Source: Alphaproteobacteria bacterium (GTDB lineage Bacteria; Pseudomonadota; Alphaproteobacteria; Micavibrionales; UBA2020). Taken from it: a stretch of DNA of 57,642 bases. Shown in pieces: positions 40,223-49,522 of this stretch. A program made the position numbers and the translations under genes. The notes beneath the pieces are model-generated. The model had not been told where the DNA came from and ran no database searches. It saw nothing but the letters and a program-made list of their open reading frames with translations. The stretch is from the NCBI GenBank assembly GCA_004297545.1, contig SCTB01000177.1, forward strand, positions 1 to 57,642, given 5' to 3'. Position 1 is the stretch's first letter; every line of letters starts with the position of its first letter.

Positions 40223-40338
40223 GTGTCGCCCCGGCGAAAGCCGGGGCCCACGGACATTGCATTACGGTTGTAACTGGATTTCGCCTGTTATGATTGAAAG
40301 AGACAAGTCCGTGGATTCCGGCTTTCGCCGGAATGACA
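40223..40338. repeat. dRS3-like paired palindrome, divergent arms
   Basis: TGTCGCCCCGGCGAAAGCCG and GGCTTTCGCCGGAATGACA arms with a shared internal CCCACGGAC/GTCCGTGG stem. It lies between the small Cys protein and mccA. Confidence 0.8.
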
Positions 40339-40433
40339 ACAGAAGTATTTTTAATAATATGAAAACTTGCCCGGTGTCCTTTAAATTCCAGACCTTTCCC
40401 CCTATAGTCTGGTAATCGAAGAAGGAAAATACC

Positions 40434-42433
<2,000 letters not shown>

Positions 42434-42437
<4 letters not shown>

Positions 42438-43174
42438 CGCTCCAAGCCCTCATCAAAGACCTTAAGCCGAACGCCGAAGTGCTCGACTACGGCTGTTTCG
42501 GTTGGCAGCTGCATGCGCGGGCGCTGGAGCTGGGCAGGGGCGACCTGAAGCACAGCGGCAGCGACATCCTGCGGCCCGCGACAGTGCCGCCAAGCGCAGC
42601 TTTCCTTGAATCGCGCGAGGCCGACAATTCCATCGCCTGCGACAGCGATAAATTCGACCTTGTCGTCGCCTCGCATGTGCTGGAGCATGTGGTAAAGCCT
42701 GTGCAGCTGTTCGGCGAACTGGTGCGCGTCTGTAAACCCGGGGGGAAGATATATATAGAGTCGCCCTCCGATCGTTCCGTGACCGTCCCGTCGTCCCGCG
42801 ACCCGGAAGACCATGCCGTGCTGAATTTCTGGGACGACCCCACGCATGTGCGCCCCTGGACGCCGGCGGGGTTTTACCGCCTGGCGATTTCCTACGGCTG
42901 CAAGCCCGTCCACTGCGCCTATATCTCCCCCAGCTGCGGCACGTTTTTGGCAAAGTTGCGCCTGTCTCTGTGCAAGGCGCTGTTCAAGGGTAACGGCGAT
43001 CTTTTGACCGGCGATACCTGGTGGGCGCATGAATGGTGCTGCAATGCCGTCATCGAAAAGCCCGCAGATGTGGCGGGCAAGCCCGAATACCGCTATATAT
43101 CCTTAAAGGGCGTCCCGCGCGGCGTCGATAACGCGCTGATGCTTTACGGTCACCTCAAAGGAACGGCGTCATGA
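42434..43174 (+). CDS. Class I methyltransferase between mccA and HMG-CoA lyase
   Basis: This 246-residue SAM methyltransferase has motif [14 protein letters not shown], an acidic ligand further on, and motif IV-like [12 protein letters not shown] followed by [10 protein letters not shown]. Both ends overlap neighbours by four bases (GTGA at the start, ATGA at the stop), so it is translationally coupled in a leucine-catabolic operon. The substrate is unknown; a Trp-rich C-terminal half (WWAHEWCCN) is unusual. A methyltransferase at this point is not a standard part of the pathway. Confidence 0.8.
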
Positions 43175-44073
43175 CCTACCCGAAAAAAGTCCGCATCGTC
43201 GAAGTAGGGCCCCGCGACGGGCTGCAGAACGAGAAATCGACGGTCCCGGTCGAAACCAAGGTGGCGCTGATCGATAAACTTTCGGCCAGCGGCTTGCAGA
43301 GCATCGAGGCGGGGGCATTTGTCTCCCCCAAATGGGTGCCGCAGATGGCGGATACGGACAAGGTCTATGCCGCTATCCAGAAAAAATCCGGCGTCGGCTA
43401 TCCCGTGCTGGTGCCGAATGCGATGGGCATGGAAGCGGCCGTCGCGGCAGGCGTGAAGGAAATCGCCGTCTTTGCGGCGGCATCGGAAAGTTTCAGCCAG
43501 AAAAACATCAACTGCTCCATCGCCGAAAGCATCGAGCGGTTCAAACCCGTGATGGAAGAGGCGAAGAAGCACGGCATCAGGGTGCGCGGCTATGTTTCCT
43601 GCGTGCTCGGCTGCCCTTATGAAGGCGAGATCAAGCCCGAAGCCGTCGTGAAAGTGGCAAAAGCTCTTCATGATGCGGGTTGCTATGAGATTTCTCTGGG
43701 TGACACCATCGGCACTGGTACACCAGAGAAAACGCGCAAGCTTTTACAAGCGGTAATGAAGGAAATTCCGGCCTCTGCTCTGGCCGTGCACTTCCACGAC
43801 ACCTACGGCCAGGCGCTTGCGAATATCCTCGTCGCGCTGGAAGAGGGGATCGCCGTCATCGACAGCGCGGCGGGGGGCTTGGGCGGCTGCCCCTATGCGA
43901 AGGGCGCCACCGGCAACGTCGCGACCGAGGATGTCTTATATATGCTGCATGGCATGGGCATCGACACCGGCGTGAGCCTCGAGAAAGTGGCGGAGGCAGG
44001 AAGGTTCATCGCCGACGCGCTGCAGCGCCCGCTGGTCTCCAAAGTCGGTCAGGTTTTCCAGAATAAGCAATAA
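43171..44073 (+). CDS. Hydroxymethylglutaryl-CoA lyase
   Basis: This 300-residue TIM-barrel lyase of the HMGL/DRE-TIM group has [12 protein letters not shown] at the N-terminus, [39 protein letters not shown] and the HMG-CoA lyase signature [20 protein letters not shown]. It splits HMG-CoA to acetoacetate and acetyl-CoA, the last step of leucine degradation. The start overlaps the methyltransferase stop (ATGA), and the operon ends here. Confidence 0.95.
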   Translation: MTYPKKVRIVEVGPRDGLQNEKSTVPVETKVALIDKLSASGLQSIEAGAFVSPKWVPQMADTDKVYAAIQKKSGVGYPVLVPNAMGMEAAVAAGVKEIAVFAAASESFSQKNINCSIAESIERFKPVMEEAKKHGIRVRGYVSCVLGCPYEGEIKPEAVVKVAKALHDAGCYEISLGDTIGTGTPEKTRKLLQAVMKEIPASALAVHFHDTYGQALANILVALEEGIAVIDSAAGGLGGCPYAKGATGNVATEDVLYMLHGMGIDTGVSLEKVAEAGRFIADALQRPLVSKVGQVFQNKQ

Positions 44074-44170
44074 ATGTATTTGATTTTCAGGGCTGTTTTT
44101 GCGGCCGGAAATTCCTTTGACAGCCGCTGGTTATTGCCATAAACGTAATACATAATCAAAAGGAAACGCC

Positions 44171-44485
44171 GTGACAAAAGACCTGAACGAAGTAAGGGAC
44201 AAGCTCTACAAGGCTTTCGACAAAGCCATGCAGGGCCACGATGACATCAACCAGTACACCAGCGGGACCACGGTCGAAAAGGTGAGCGCGCGTTCGCTCG
44301 CCTTGAGCGCGGCTGCGCAGACGGCGCAGGCGCTCACCGCCGTCGAGCACGAGATCGCAGTCGAGAAGGCGTATGAAGATTGGCAGAAGAGCGGCGGGCG
44401 CATTGACGACGAAATCGCGGGCGGCATCATCCGCGACGTCAAGGCCATGGCGACGCTCAAAATCAAGCCGCCGGGAGGCAAGTGA
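44171..44485 (+). CDS. Small helical protein, tandem cluster member A
   Basis: GTG 44171 has AAAGGAAACGCC upstream and a TTGACA box at 44117. The 104-residue product opens DLNEVRDKLYKAFDKAM, followed by a Ser/Thr-rich spacer, a helix AQTAQALTAVEHEIAVEKAYE and the closing RDVKAMATLKIKPPGGK. Members B to E share this plan. No known domain; the predicted fold is two helices with a C-terminal strand-like tail. The stop TGA overlaps the start of member B by one base. Confidence 0.7.
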   Translation: MTKDLNEVRDKLYKAFDKAMQGHDDINQYTSGTTVEKVSARSLALSAAAQTAQALTAVEHEIAVEKAYEDWQKSGGRIDDEIAGGIIRDVKAMATLKIKPPGGK

Positions 44486-44784
44486 TGGCGCGCGACCTTC
44501 AGGAACTTGAGGATTTTCTCTGGGAAGAATTCGACGCGGCCCGCAAGCGGCATAAGGATTTTATCCGCGACGATTGCTATTCGTATTCCACCGATCAGCA
44601 CCCCCATAATTACGTGGTTGAAAGCCGCGAGATGCTGGCGTCTCTGGCCGGTGCGATTGTCGCCGTGCGTCGCGAAAGGCGCGTCGAGAAATTCGCCGAA
44701 GACCAGCAGAAGATCGAGGAAGAAATCGCGAACGGCACCCGCCGCGACGTCATGATCGGCAAGCCGCTGAAAATAAAGCCCTGA
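44485..44784 (+). CDS. Small helical protein, tandem cluster member B
   Basis: ATG 44485 has GGGAGG seven bases upstream. The 99-residue protein opens ARDLQELEDFLWEEFDAAR, then a charged spacer with Tyr/His, the helix LAGAIVAVRRERRVEKFAED and IEEEIANGTRRDVMIGKPLKIKP. It shares with A the VEK-x-x-ED, EIA-x-G and RDV...LKIKP blocks, which shows descent from one gene. The function is unknown. A 16-base gap with GGAGAAGAAAG precedes member C. Confidence 0.7.
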   Translation: MARDLQELEDFLWEEFDAARKRHKDFIRDDCYSYSTDQHPHNYVVESREMLASLAGAIVAVRRERRVEKFAEDQQKIEEEIANGTRRDVMIGKPLKIKP

Positions 44785-44800
44785 ATGACGGAGAAGAAAG

Positions 44801-45025
44801 ATGGCAGATGATCTGGACAGGCTGAAGGAACGGCTGTGGAAGCAGTTTCATACTGCATGCAATGCCGCGGAGAATACGGGCGCCGGCACGCTTGAATCCC
44901 GCGCAAGAAACCGCAATGCCGCCGGCACGCTCGGGCTTGCCATTGTCGCAGCCGAGCGTGAACTGCGCGAGCGCGAGCAGGAAAAGAAAACTTTCAGCCT
45001 TGTGGGGAAAGACAAAGCGCCATGA
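44801..45025 (+). CDS. Small helical protein, tandem cluster member C
   Basis: This 74-residue protein from ATG 44801 opens DDLDRLKERLWKQFHTACNA, then has the helix NAAGTLGLAIVAAERELRE and a short basic end LVGKDKAP. It is a shortened version of A and B without the EIA...RDV segment. Its stop overlaps the start of D (ATGA). No motif other than the shared helix pair. Confidence 0.68.
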   Translation: MADDLDRLKERLWKQFHTACNAAENTGAGTLESRARNRNAAGTLGLAIVAAERELREREQEKKTFSLVGKDKAP

Positions 45026-45234
45026 CGCAGAACCTGGAAGAACTGAGAGAAAAACTGTACAAGGCCTTCGATCGCGCTATTGCGCGCTCTGAATACTACG
45101 CGACCGACGAGGACGTCCAGGCGCAGAGCGAAAACGCCGCGGCCGCTCTCGCCAAGGCGATTGTCGCCGTCGAAACCCGCCTTGACGCAAGAAACCAGGA
45201 CAAGAACGGCATCAAGCTGCCGGGGAAGCCCTGA
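45022..45234 (+). CDS. Small helical protein, tandem cluster member D
   Basis: This 70-residue protein opens QNLEELREKLYKAFDRAIAR, close to member A, and continues AAAALAKAIVAVETRLDAR to GIKLPGKP. It starts at ATG 45022, overlapping C by four bases. Member E starts one base after its stop. Together they look like a set of interacting subunits or successive duplicates. Confidence 0.68.
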   Translation: MTQNLEELREKLYKAFDRAIARSEYYATDEDVQAQSENAAAALAKAIVAVETRLDARNQDKNGIKLPGKP

Positions 45235-45235
45235 C

Positions 45236-45478
45236 ATGTCCCTGACGCAGGAAGAAGTGCAGAAGATGCATGAGGCGCTGAAAGAGGCGTTTGAAACCGC
45301 TTCCCGCAACTGGGAAGGCTCAAGATATAATTATGACGGCAACGCCGACAAGCGCCGCAGCCTTGCCGAATTGTCCGCCGCCGCATCCGCCCTGCTGATG
45401 GCGGACGAGCGCCTGCGTGAAATGGAGCAGACGGCCAGCGTCACGAAGCTCTCCCCGAAAATGCCGGGCAAAGAATAG
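45236..45478 (+). CDS. Small helical protein, tandem cluster member E
   Basis: This 80-residue protein from ATG 45236 opens TQEEVQKMHEALKEAFETAS, with a Tyr/Asn spacer, the helix LAELSAAASALLMADERLRE and the end KLSPKMPGKE. It is the most diverged of the five but keeps the first-helix EAF and the second-helix LMADERLRE, which correspond to L-YKAF and IVAVE-RL. The run ends here; the next gene (PPK2) has its own TTGACT/TTAAAT promoter. Confidence 0.65.
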   Translation: MSLTQEEVQKMHEALKEAFETASRNWEGSRYNYDGNADKRRSLAELSAAASALLMADERLREMEQTASVTKLSPKMPGKE

Positions 45479-45536
45479 CTACGGCGGCTTATTTAAATTT
45501 CAGGGATATCAATGGCTTAAATTGTTCCATAATAGC

Positions 45537-45565
45537 TTGACTTCGCTTAAATAATTATGTTAAAT
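45537..45565 (+). promoter_or_regulatory. Predicted promoter of the PPK2 gene
   Basis: TTGACT (45537-45542), 17-base spacer and TTAAAT (45560-45565), 33 bases before ATG 45599. Confidence 0.55.
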
Positions 45566-45598
45566 TCGGCCCAGTTTTTTCAAACTGGAGCATCCCCC

Positions 45599-46693
45599 AT
45601 GGCCTTCTACGACAAGTTCATCATCAAGCCTGGCACCAAAGTCGACCTCGACAAGTTCGATCCCGACGATACCTGCGGCTGGACCAAGGAAGAGGGAAAG
45701 GCGCGGACGGCCAAGAACCATGCGCGGATGAAGGAACTGCAGGAAGTCATGTATGCGGAGCACAAGCGCAGCCTCTGTGCCATGTTCCAGGCGATCGACG
45801 CGGCCGGCAAGGACGGCGCGGTCAACAATAACGGCAGCGTGATGAACATAGAAGGCGTGCAGGCTGTCAGCCTCAAGCAGCCGTCGAAACGGGAATCGGA
45901 CCAGGATTTCCTGTGGCGCGTCGAAGCCGTGATGCCGCAAAAGGGGTATATCCTGTTCCTGAACCGCACCCATGAAGAAGATGTGCTCGTCGCGCGCGTC
46001 AAGAACTTCGCGTCGAAAAAAGTCATTGAGCAGCGCTACGGCCTTATCAACGATTTCGAAGAGCGCCACATGCTGAACGGCACGACCTTCGCGAAATTCT
46101 ATCTGCTGATCTCGCAGGAAGAGCAGCTGAAGCGCTTCGGCGCGCGCGCCGGCAATCCCGACAAGCGCTGGAAGCTGGCGGACGGGACGTTGAAGGAAGG
46201 CAGCGTGGACTTAAACAAATATGCCGCGAAGCTTGAAGGCCTGCATGGGAAGAAGCTGGTCAAAACCGTGGAAAGGCTGCTGAAGGATGCGAAGAAGCAC
46301 GCTGGTGAATACGAGGGCGGCGACCTGCTTGAAACCAAGTTCTGGGACGAACATCGCAAAGCCGCTAATATCGCGTTGAGCCGCAACAGCAAGAAGGGCC
46401 GCGAATGGATCGTCGTGCCGTCGAATCACAAATGGTTCCGCGACCTCGTCGTGTCGCAAGTCCTGAGGGACAAGATGGAAGCGCTGGACATGAAGTTCCC
46501 CGAACCCGCGGCGAATACCGACAGGATCCTCGAGCGGCATTTCTCCGGCAAGAAGTGGAAGCACCTCCGCGACGTCTTCAACAAGGCGCGCGAGGAAGCG
46601 GCGAACGAAAGTCAGGCGAACCGCAAGGGTGACAAGCCCGAGCACAAGCGCGGGCGCTCAAAGCAGGAATCCCCCAAGCAAAAGCACGGCTGA
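45599..46693 (+). CDS. Polyphosphate kinase 2 family protein with enlarged lid
   Basis: This 364-residue PPK2-type enzyme has Walker A QAIDAAGKDGA (64-74, Lys71), the PPK2 block VQAVSLKQPSKRESDQDFLWR, Walker B-like LFLNRTHEEDVLVARV and C-terminal IVVPSNHKWFRDLVVSQVL. PPK2 enzymes move phosphate between polyphosphate and nucleotides. Two features are odd. NR-x-H-Y of the family reads NRTHEE. The lid segment between WK (181-182) and FWDEH (229) is some 45 residues, against about a dozen in ordinary members, with the usual D-x-x-E-R not evident. A basic His-rich tail adds another 50 residues. ATG 45599 has GGAG upstream. Confidence 0.85.
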   Translation: MAFYDKFIIKPGTKVDLDKFDPDDTCGWTKEEGKARTAKNHARMKELQEVMYAEHKRSLCAMFQAIDAAGKDGAVNNNGSVMNIEGVQAVSLKQPSKRESDQDFLWRVEAVMPQKGYILFLNRTHEEDVLVARVKNFASKKVIEQRYGLINDFEERHMLNGTTFAKFYLLISQEEQLKRFGARAGNPDKRWKLADGTLKEGSVDLNKYAAKLEGLHGKKLVKTVERLLKDAKKHAGEYEGGDLLETKFWDEHRKAANIALSRNSKKGREWIVVPSNHKWFRDLVVSQVLRDKMEALDMKFPEPAANTDRILERHFSGKKWKHLRDVFNKAREEAANESQANRKGDKPEHKRGRSKQESPKQKHG

Positions 46694-46720
46694 CGTTTTT
46701 AGCGTCAGGCCGTGCTTTTT
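46680..46720 (+). terminator. Rho-independent terminator overlapping the PPK2 stop
   Basis: AAAAGCACGGCTGACG and CGTCAGGCCGTGCTTTTT form a stem that includes the last codons; it works in either direction because A and T tracts flank it. Confidence 0.75.
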
Positions 46721-46749
46721 ATCCTGCCTTTTTTAAGGGCGGAAAATAA

Positions 46750-46980
46750 TTAGTCGTGCTGCACGTTCTGCCATGCCTTGCGCGTGCCCTTCCAGGAATC
46801 ATCGTTCCTGCCCAGAGTACCGAAGAAAGACAGGCATTTGCCGTCCCGGCCTTTTTTGCACATTTTGTGTTGCGACGCTGCCTTATGCGATTTTGCATGA
46901 GCGGCTTCGCTGGGCGCAGCATTGGCAGTGAGCATGGCCGCAACAGCAACAACGGCCAGCAATTTGAAAGCGTTTTTCAT
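46750..46980 (-). CDS. Small secreted Lys-rich protein
   Basis: This 76-residue precursor has a typical signal peptide (MKNAFKLLAVVAVAAMLTAN, cleavage near AASEAA) and a mature basic part with two Cys (KMCKKGRDGKCLSFFGTLG), suggesting one disulfide. GGGGAA lies upstream of ATG 46980. The function is unknown; it could be a small periplasmic binding or stress peptide. Confidence 0.62.
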   Translation of the reverse strand: MKNAFKLLAVVAVAAMLTANAAPSEAAHAKSHKAASQHKMCKKGRDGKCLSFFGTLGRNDDSWKGTRKAWQNVQHD

Positions 46981-47116
46981 GAGGTTCCCCCGATAAAGTT
47001 TAAATGCCGCGATCGCGGCGGATTTTGATGCGCCGCCGGATTATAGACGACACAAGGAAAGGCTATCATGGAAAGGTTAATTTTTTGGAAAAGGAAGCGC
47101 CGTCAAGGTTATGGAA

Positions 47117-47356
47117 TCACTTCCGGAACTTCCATTTTGTCAGCAAATGCAGGGCTCCCAGGCCGGCGCCTATGGTCGCCAAAAGGACATAAAACTTCAG
47201 CAGAGTCGTTTCCAGATGACCCGCCCCCGGCACCCGGCAGATTTGCTCGAATTTGCCCTCAATCTCGCCAATGACCAGAAAACCGTAAACAAAGACGATA
47301 ATACACAGAAGACCGGCAAAAAGCCGCTGGTCCAGCGTGGTTTCCTTGAGTTTCAT
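47117..47356 (-). CDS. Small two-TM protein
   Basis: ATG 47356 with AGGGATAGCGCC upstream gives 79 residues: a basic start, TM1 at about 12-30 (LFAGLLCIIVFVYGFLVIG), a loop with one Cys, TM2 at about 50-71 (TLLKFYVLLATIGAGLGAL) and a basic end LTKWKFRK. It is divergent from the next membrane protein gene. No family recognised. Confidence 0.6.
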   Translation of the reverse strand: MKLKETTLDQRLFAGLLCIIVFVYGFLVIGEIEGKFEQICRVPGAGHLETTLLKFYVLLATIGAGLGALHLLTKWKFRK

Positions 47357-47472
47357 GGCGCTATCCCTTCGTTCTAAACACCCTACCTGAATCAGGCGGG
47401 AATTGCATCTGCCGCCGTTCAAGGGTAAGAAGGGATGAAAGGGGGCTCCAGACGCCAATGGTTTCACCAGCG

Positions 47473-47871
47473 ATGAAAACGGGATTGATAAGAGTGGGAA
47501 CGCTGCTCAGCGTGCTTTGGGTGGTGATTGTCGGCGCCGTGGCCTTCCGCGAAAGCCAGGACCAGGGAAAGCTGTGCGGGGCGACGGATATGACGGTCAG
47601 CCGCGCCTGTCATCAGTTCTTCTGGGACTGGAAGCGCCCGGACAATGATGACGACCCTGCAGCAACCCCGCAGGAAAAGCAGGATGACAAGGACAAAAGC
47701 ATCCACCTTCATATAGGCAAGCTGAAGATCGATGTGCAGCGCGCGCGGCCGCTGGAGCACCGCTTCAATCCCGTCCATTTCGCACTTGGGCTGCTCGGCC
47801 CTCTGGCGGCGCTGTGGGGAATCGGGTTTGGCGTTGTGTGGTGCATGGCCGGCTTCCAGAAAAAGGCCTGA
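47473..47871 (+). CDS. Small two-TM protein with a periplasmic acidic loop
   Basis: This 132-residue protein starts at ATG 47473. It has TM1 at about 6-24 (RVGTLLSVLWVVIVGAVAF), an acidic loop with two Cys (KLCGATDMTVSRACHQFFWD), and TM2 near 102-127 (FALGLLGPLAALWGIGFGVV). The loop probably faces the periplasm and the Cys pair could be a disulfide. The dioxygenase-like gene follows after 3 bases, so the two are likely co-transcribed. No family recognised. Confidence 0.6.
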   Translation: MKTGLIRVGTLLSVLWVVIVGAVAFRESQDQGKLCGATDMTVSRACHQFFWDWKRPDNDDDPAATPQEKQDDKDKSIHLHIGKLKIDVQRARPLEHRFNPVHFALGLLGPLAALWGIGFGVVWCMAGFQKKA

Positions 47872-47874
47872 AGA

Positions 47875-48297
47875 ATGCTGCGGGACGACTTCAACAGCGG
47901 CAGCAAGCCCGATGTGAAGACCTACCACATCCATCTTTATTACGAGGTGGGCAAGGAGTCGGAGCCGCAGGCAAAGGCGCTGGCGCAGCAGATCGCGCGC
48001 CTGTTTCCCGGCCAGGTGGAAGCCGTGCATGAGTACGACAAGCCCGGCGGGCCGCATGCGGCCTCCAACGTGGCCGTGCACCTGAAGGGTTCGGGCTTTG
48101 GCGATATCGTGTCGTGGCTGCAGTTCAATAGCGGCGACCTTTCCGCGCTGGTGCATCCGAAAAGCGGCGACGTCATCAAGGACCATATCGACTATGGCCT
48201 GTGGCTGGGACCGCGCCGCGAAGGCCTTTTGAACGACGTTTATTTCGAGAAAAAACGCCGCGAACGCAGCGCAAAACCGGGGATTCCCAAGCTCTGA
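47875..48297 (+). CDS. DOPA 4,5-dioxygenase-like protein
   Basis: The 140-residue product follows the small DOPA 4,5-dioxygenase family: YHIHLYYEVG at the start (metal His), AVHEYDKPGGPHAASNVAVHL in the middle, and LSALVHPKSGDVIKDHIDYGLWLG near the end, with His residues placed as in the family. Such enzymes cleave aromatic catechols or serve as ligand-binding homologs. Whether this one acts on DOPA-like compounds cannot be told. It starts 3 bases after the upstream membrane protein gene. Confidence 0.75.
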   Translation: MLRDDFNSGSKPDVKTYHIHLYYEVGKESEPQAKALAQQIARLFPGQVEAVHEYDKPGGPHAASNVAVHLKGSGFGDIVSWLQFNSGDLSALVHPKSGDVIKDHIDYGLWLGPRREGLLNDVYFEKKRRERSAKPGIPKL

Positions 48298-48334
48298 TCT
48301 ATCTATCTATTTGAAAATAAACAAAAAATAATAT

Positions 48335-48364
48335 TTGACGTGTTTGCCAAACCGAGGCTATGTT
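48335..48364 (+). promoter_or_regulatory. Predicted promoter of the first cold-shock gene
   Basis: TTGACG (48335-48340), 18-base spacer and TATGTT (48359-48364). Confidence 0.55.
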
Positions 48365-48370
48365 AAAAAC

Positions 48371-48512
48371 TGTTCGAATTCTAAGTGTCGGTTGATTCAA
48401 GGGCCGTAAGGTTTTCTCCAAGACAACGTACTTTTTTCGAATAACGTCCCTTAGCAATGGTTGCAAGGGATTTTAAAAGCGCGAAAGTGCGTTTCTTAAG
48501 CAGGAGGCCAAT
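48371..48512 (+). promoter_or_regulatory. Long conserved 5' leader of the first cold-shock gene
   Basis: About 140 untranslated bases that share blocks with the leader of the second gene: TGTTCGAATTCTAA, CCAAGACAACGT, TTTTTTCGAATA, ATGGTTG and a GCGCGAAA-x-GCG hairpin. This resembles the cold-box-type thermosensing leaders of cspA. Confidence 0.65.
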
Positions 48513-48716
48513 ATGGCAACAGGTATCGTTAAGTGGTTCAACCCTCAAAAAGGCTATGGTTTCATCCAGCCTGATGACGGCGGCAAAGATGTGTTCGTTC
48601 ACATCAGCGCGGTCAACGCAGCAGGCCTGCAAAGCCTGAACGAAGGCCAGAAAGTGAACTACGAATTGGTCACGGAAAAAGGCAAGACCTCTGCCGGCAA
48701 CCTGAAAGCGGCGTAA
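48513..48716 (+). CDS. Cold-shock protein (CspA family), copy 1
   Basis: This 67-residue CSD protein has MATGIVKWFNPQKGYGFI (RNP1-like KGYGFI), then [11 protein letters not shown] (RNP2-like VFVHIS). It melts RNA structure in the cold and during stress. It has a long leader, a clear promoter and GGAGG before the ATG, and its own terminator. It is closely related to the 49256 gene (about 58 of 67 residues identical by eye), so one is a recent duplicate. Confidence 0.95.
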   Translation: MATGIVKWFNPQKGYGFIQPDDGGKDVFVHISAVNAAGLQSLNEGQKVNYELVTEKGKTSAGNLKAA

Positions 48717-48744
48717 GCACTTTCGAGGTATTCCGAAAGAAATC

Positions 48745-48776
48745 AAGCCCGGTGCGAAAGTACCGGGCTTTTTCTT
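48745..48776 (+). terminator. Rho-independent terminator of the first cold-shock gene
   Basis: AAGCCCGGT-GCGAAAGT-ACCGGGCTT followed by TTTCTTT. Confidence 0.85.
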
Positions 48777-48850
48777 TAACGGCTGGCGGCGGCCGTAAAT
48801 TGTTGTATCATTCATCACCTTCAACCATTTTCGTGAAAGGTGATGATCAC

Positions 48851-48961
48851 ATGGCAAAATCACAGGAAGCCAAAAAGAACGTCAAGAAACAGCCGCTGCG
48901 CACGCCCGAAGAAAAACGCGCGCTGAAGCAGGAAAAGAAGCGCAACAAAGACAAATATTGA
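48851..48961 (+). CDS. Tiny basic Lys-rich protein
   Basis: A 36-residue frame from ATG 48851, with GAAAGGTGATG upstream, encodes MAKSQEAKKNVKKQPLRTPE and then KRALKQEKKRNKDKY. Small Lys-rich proteins of this sort are common next to cold-shock genes and in alphaproteobacteria generally. No fold is expected. Being of very low complexity, its function is unknown. Confidence 0.5.
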   Translation: MAKSQEAKKNVKKQPLRTPEEKRALKQEKKRNKDKY

Positions 48962-49081
48962 TCTCCCGGCAAGCTCTTAAAAAAGCCTGGCGCCTCACCC
49001 GTGCCGGGCTCTTTTATGCCCAAATCGCGGATTGGCGGTGTTGGTGGTTCGTAAGGCATTGAAAACAAAGCAAAAAGAAAT

Positions 49082-49110
49082 TTGCAAAACGCCGCAGACA
49101 CAGGTATGGT
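49082..49110 (+). promoter_or_regulatory. Predicted promoter of the second cold-shock gene
   Basis: TTGCAA (49082-49087), 17-base spacer and TATGGT (49105-49110). Confidence 0.55.
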
Positions 49111-49117
49111 TTGAATT

Positions 49118-49255
49118 GTTCGAATTCTAATGTTCTGGCTTGTTCACTGGCTGCAAGGCTACCAAGACAACGTTCGTTTTTTCGAATATAAGGTCCGTGC
49201 GATGGTTGTGCGGAAGTTATGCGCGAAAATTCGCGTTTTCTCAATGGAGGCCAAA
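49118..49255 (+). promoter_or_regulatory. Long conserved 5' leader of the second cold-shock gene
   Basis: About 138 bases with the blocks shared with the 48371 leader in the same order, plus a stem around GCGCGAAAATTCGCG before GGAGG. Confidence 0.65.
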
Positions 49256-49459
49256 ATGGCAACAGGTACAGTAAAGTGGTTCAACGGTCAAAAAGGTTTC
49301 GGTTTCATCCAGCCTGACGACGGCGGCAAAGATGTGTTCGTTCACATCAGTGCAGTCGAAGCGGCAGGTCTGCGTGGCCTGAACGAAGGCCAGAAGATCA
49401 GCTACGAACTGGTCACGGAAAAAGGCAAAACGTCTGCCGGCAACCTGAAAGCAGCGTAA
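49256..49459 (+). CDS. Cold-shock protein (CspA family), copy 2
   Basis: This 67-residue CSD protein starts at ATG 49256: [16 protein letters not shown] (RNP1), [19 protein letters not shown] (RNP2) and the same SAGNLKAA end as copy 1. A longer frame has no support, while GGAGGCC lies seven bases upstream. Copy and leader were duplicated together, with a small basic gene between. A terminator follows. Confidence 0.95.
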   Translation: MATGTVKWFNGQKGFGFIQPDDGGKDVFVHISAVEAAGLRGLNEGQKISYELVTEKGKTSAGNLKAA

Positions 49460-49485
49460 GCTCTTTCACGTTTTTCCAAAGATTG

Positions 49486-49518
49486 AGGCCCGGCCGCGAA
49501 AGCGCCGGGCCTTTTTTT
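49486..49518 (+). terminator. Rho-independent terminator of the second cold-shock gene
   Basis: AGGCCCGGC ... GCCGGGCCTTTTTTT; convergent with the gene ending at 49523. Confidence 0.85.
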
Positions 49519-49522
49519 GTCG

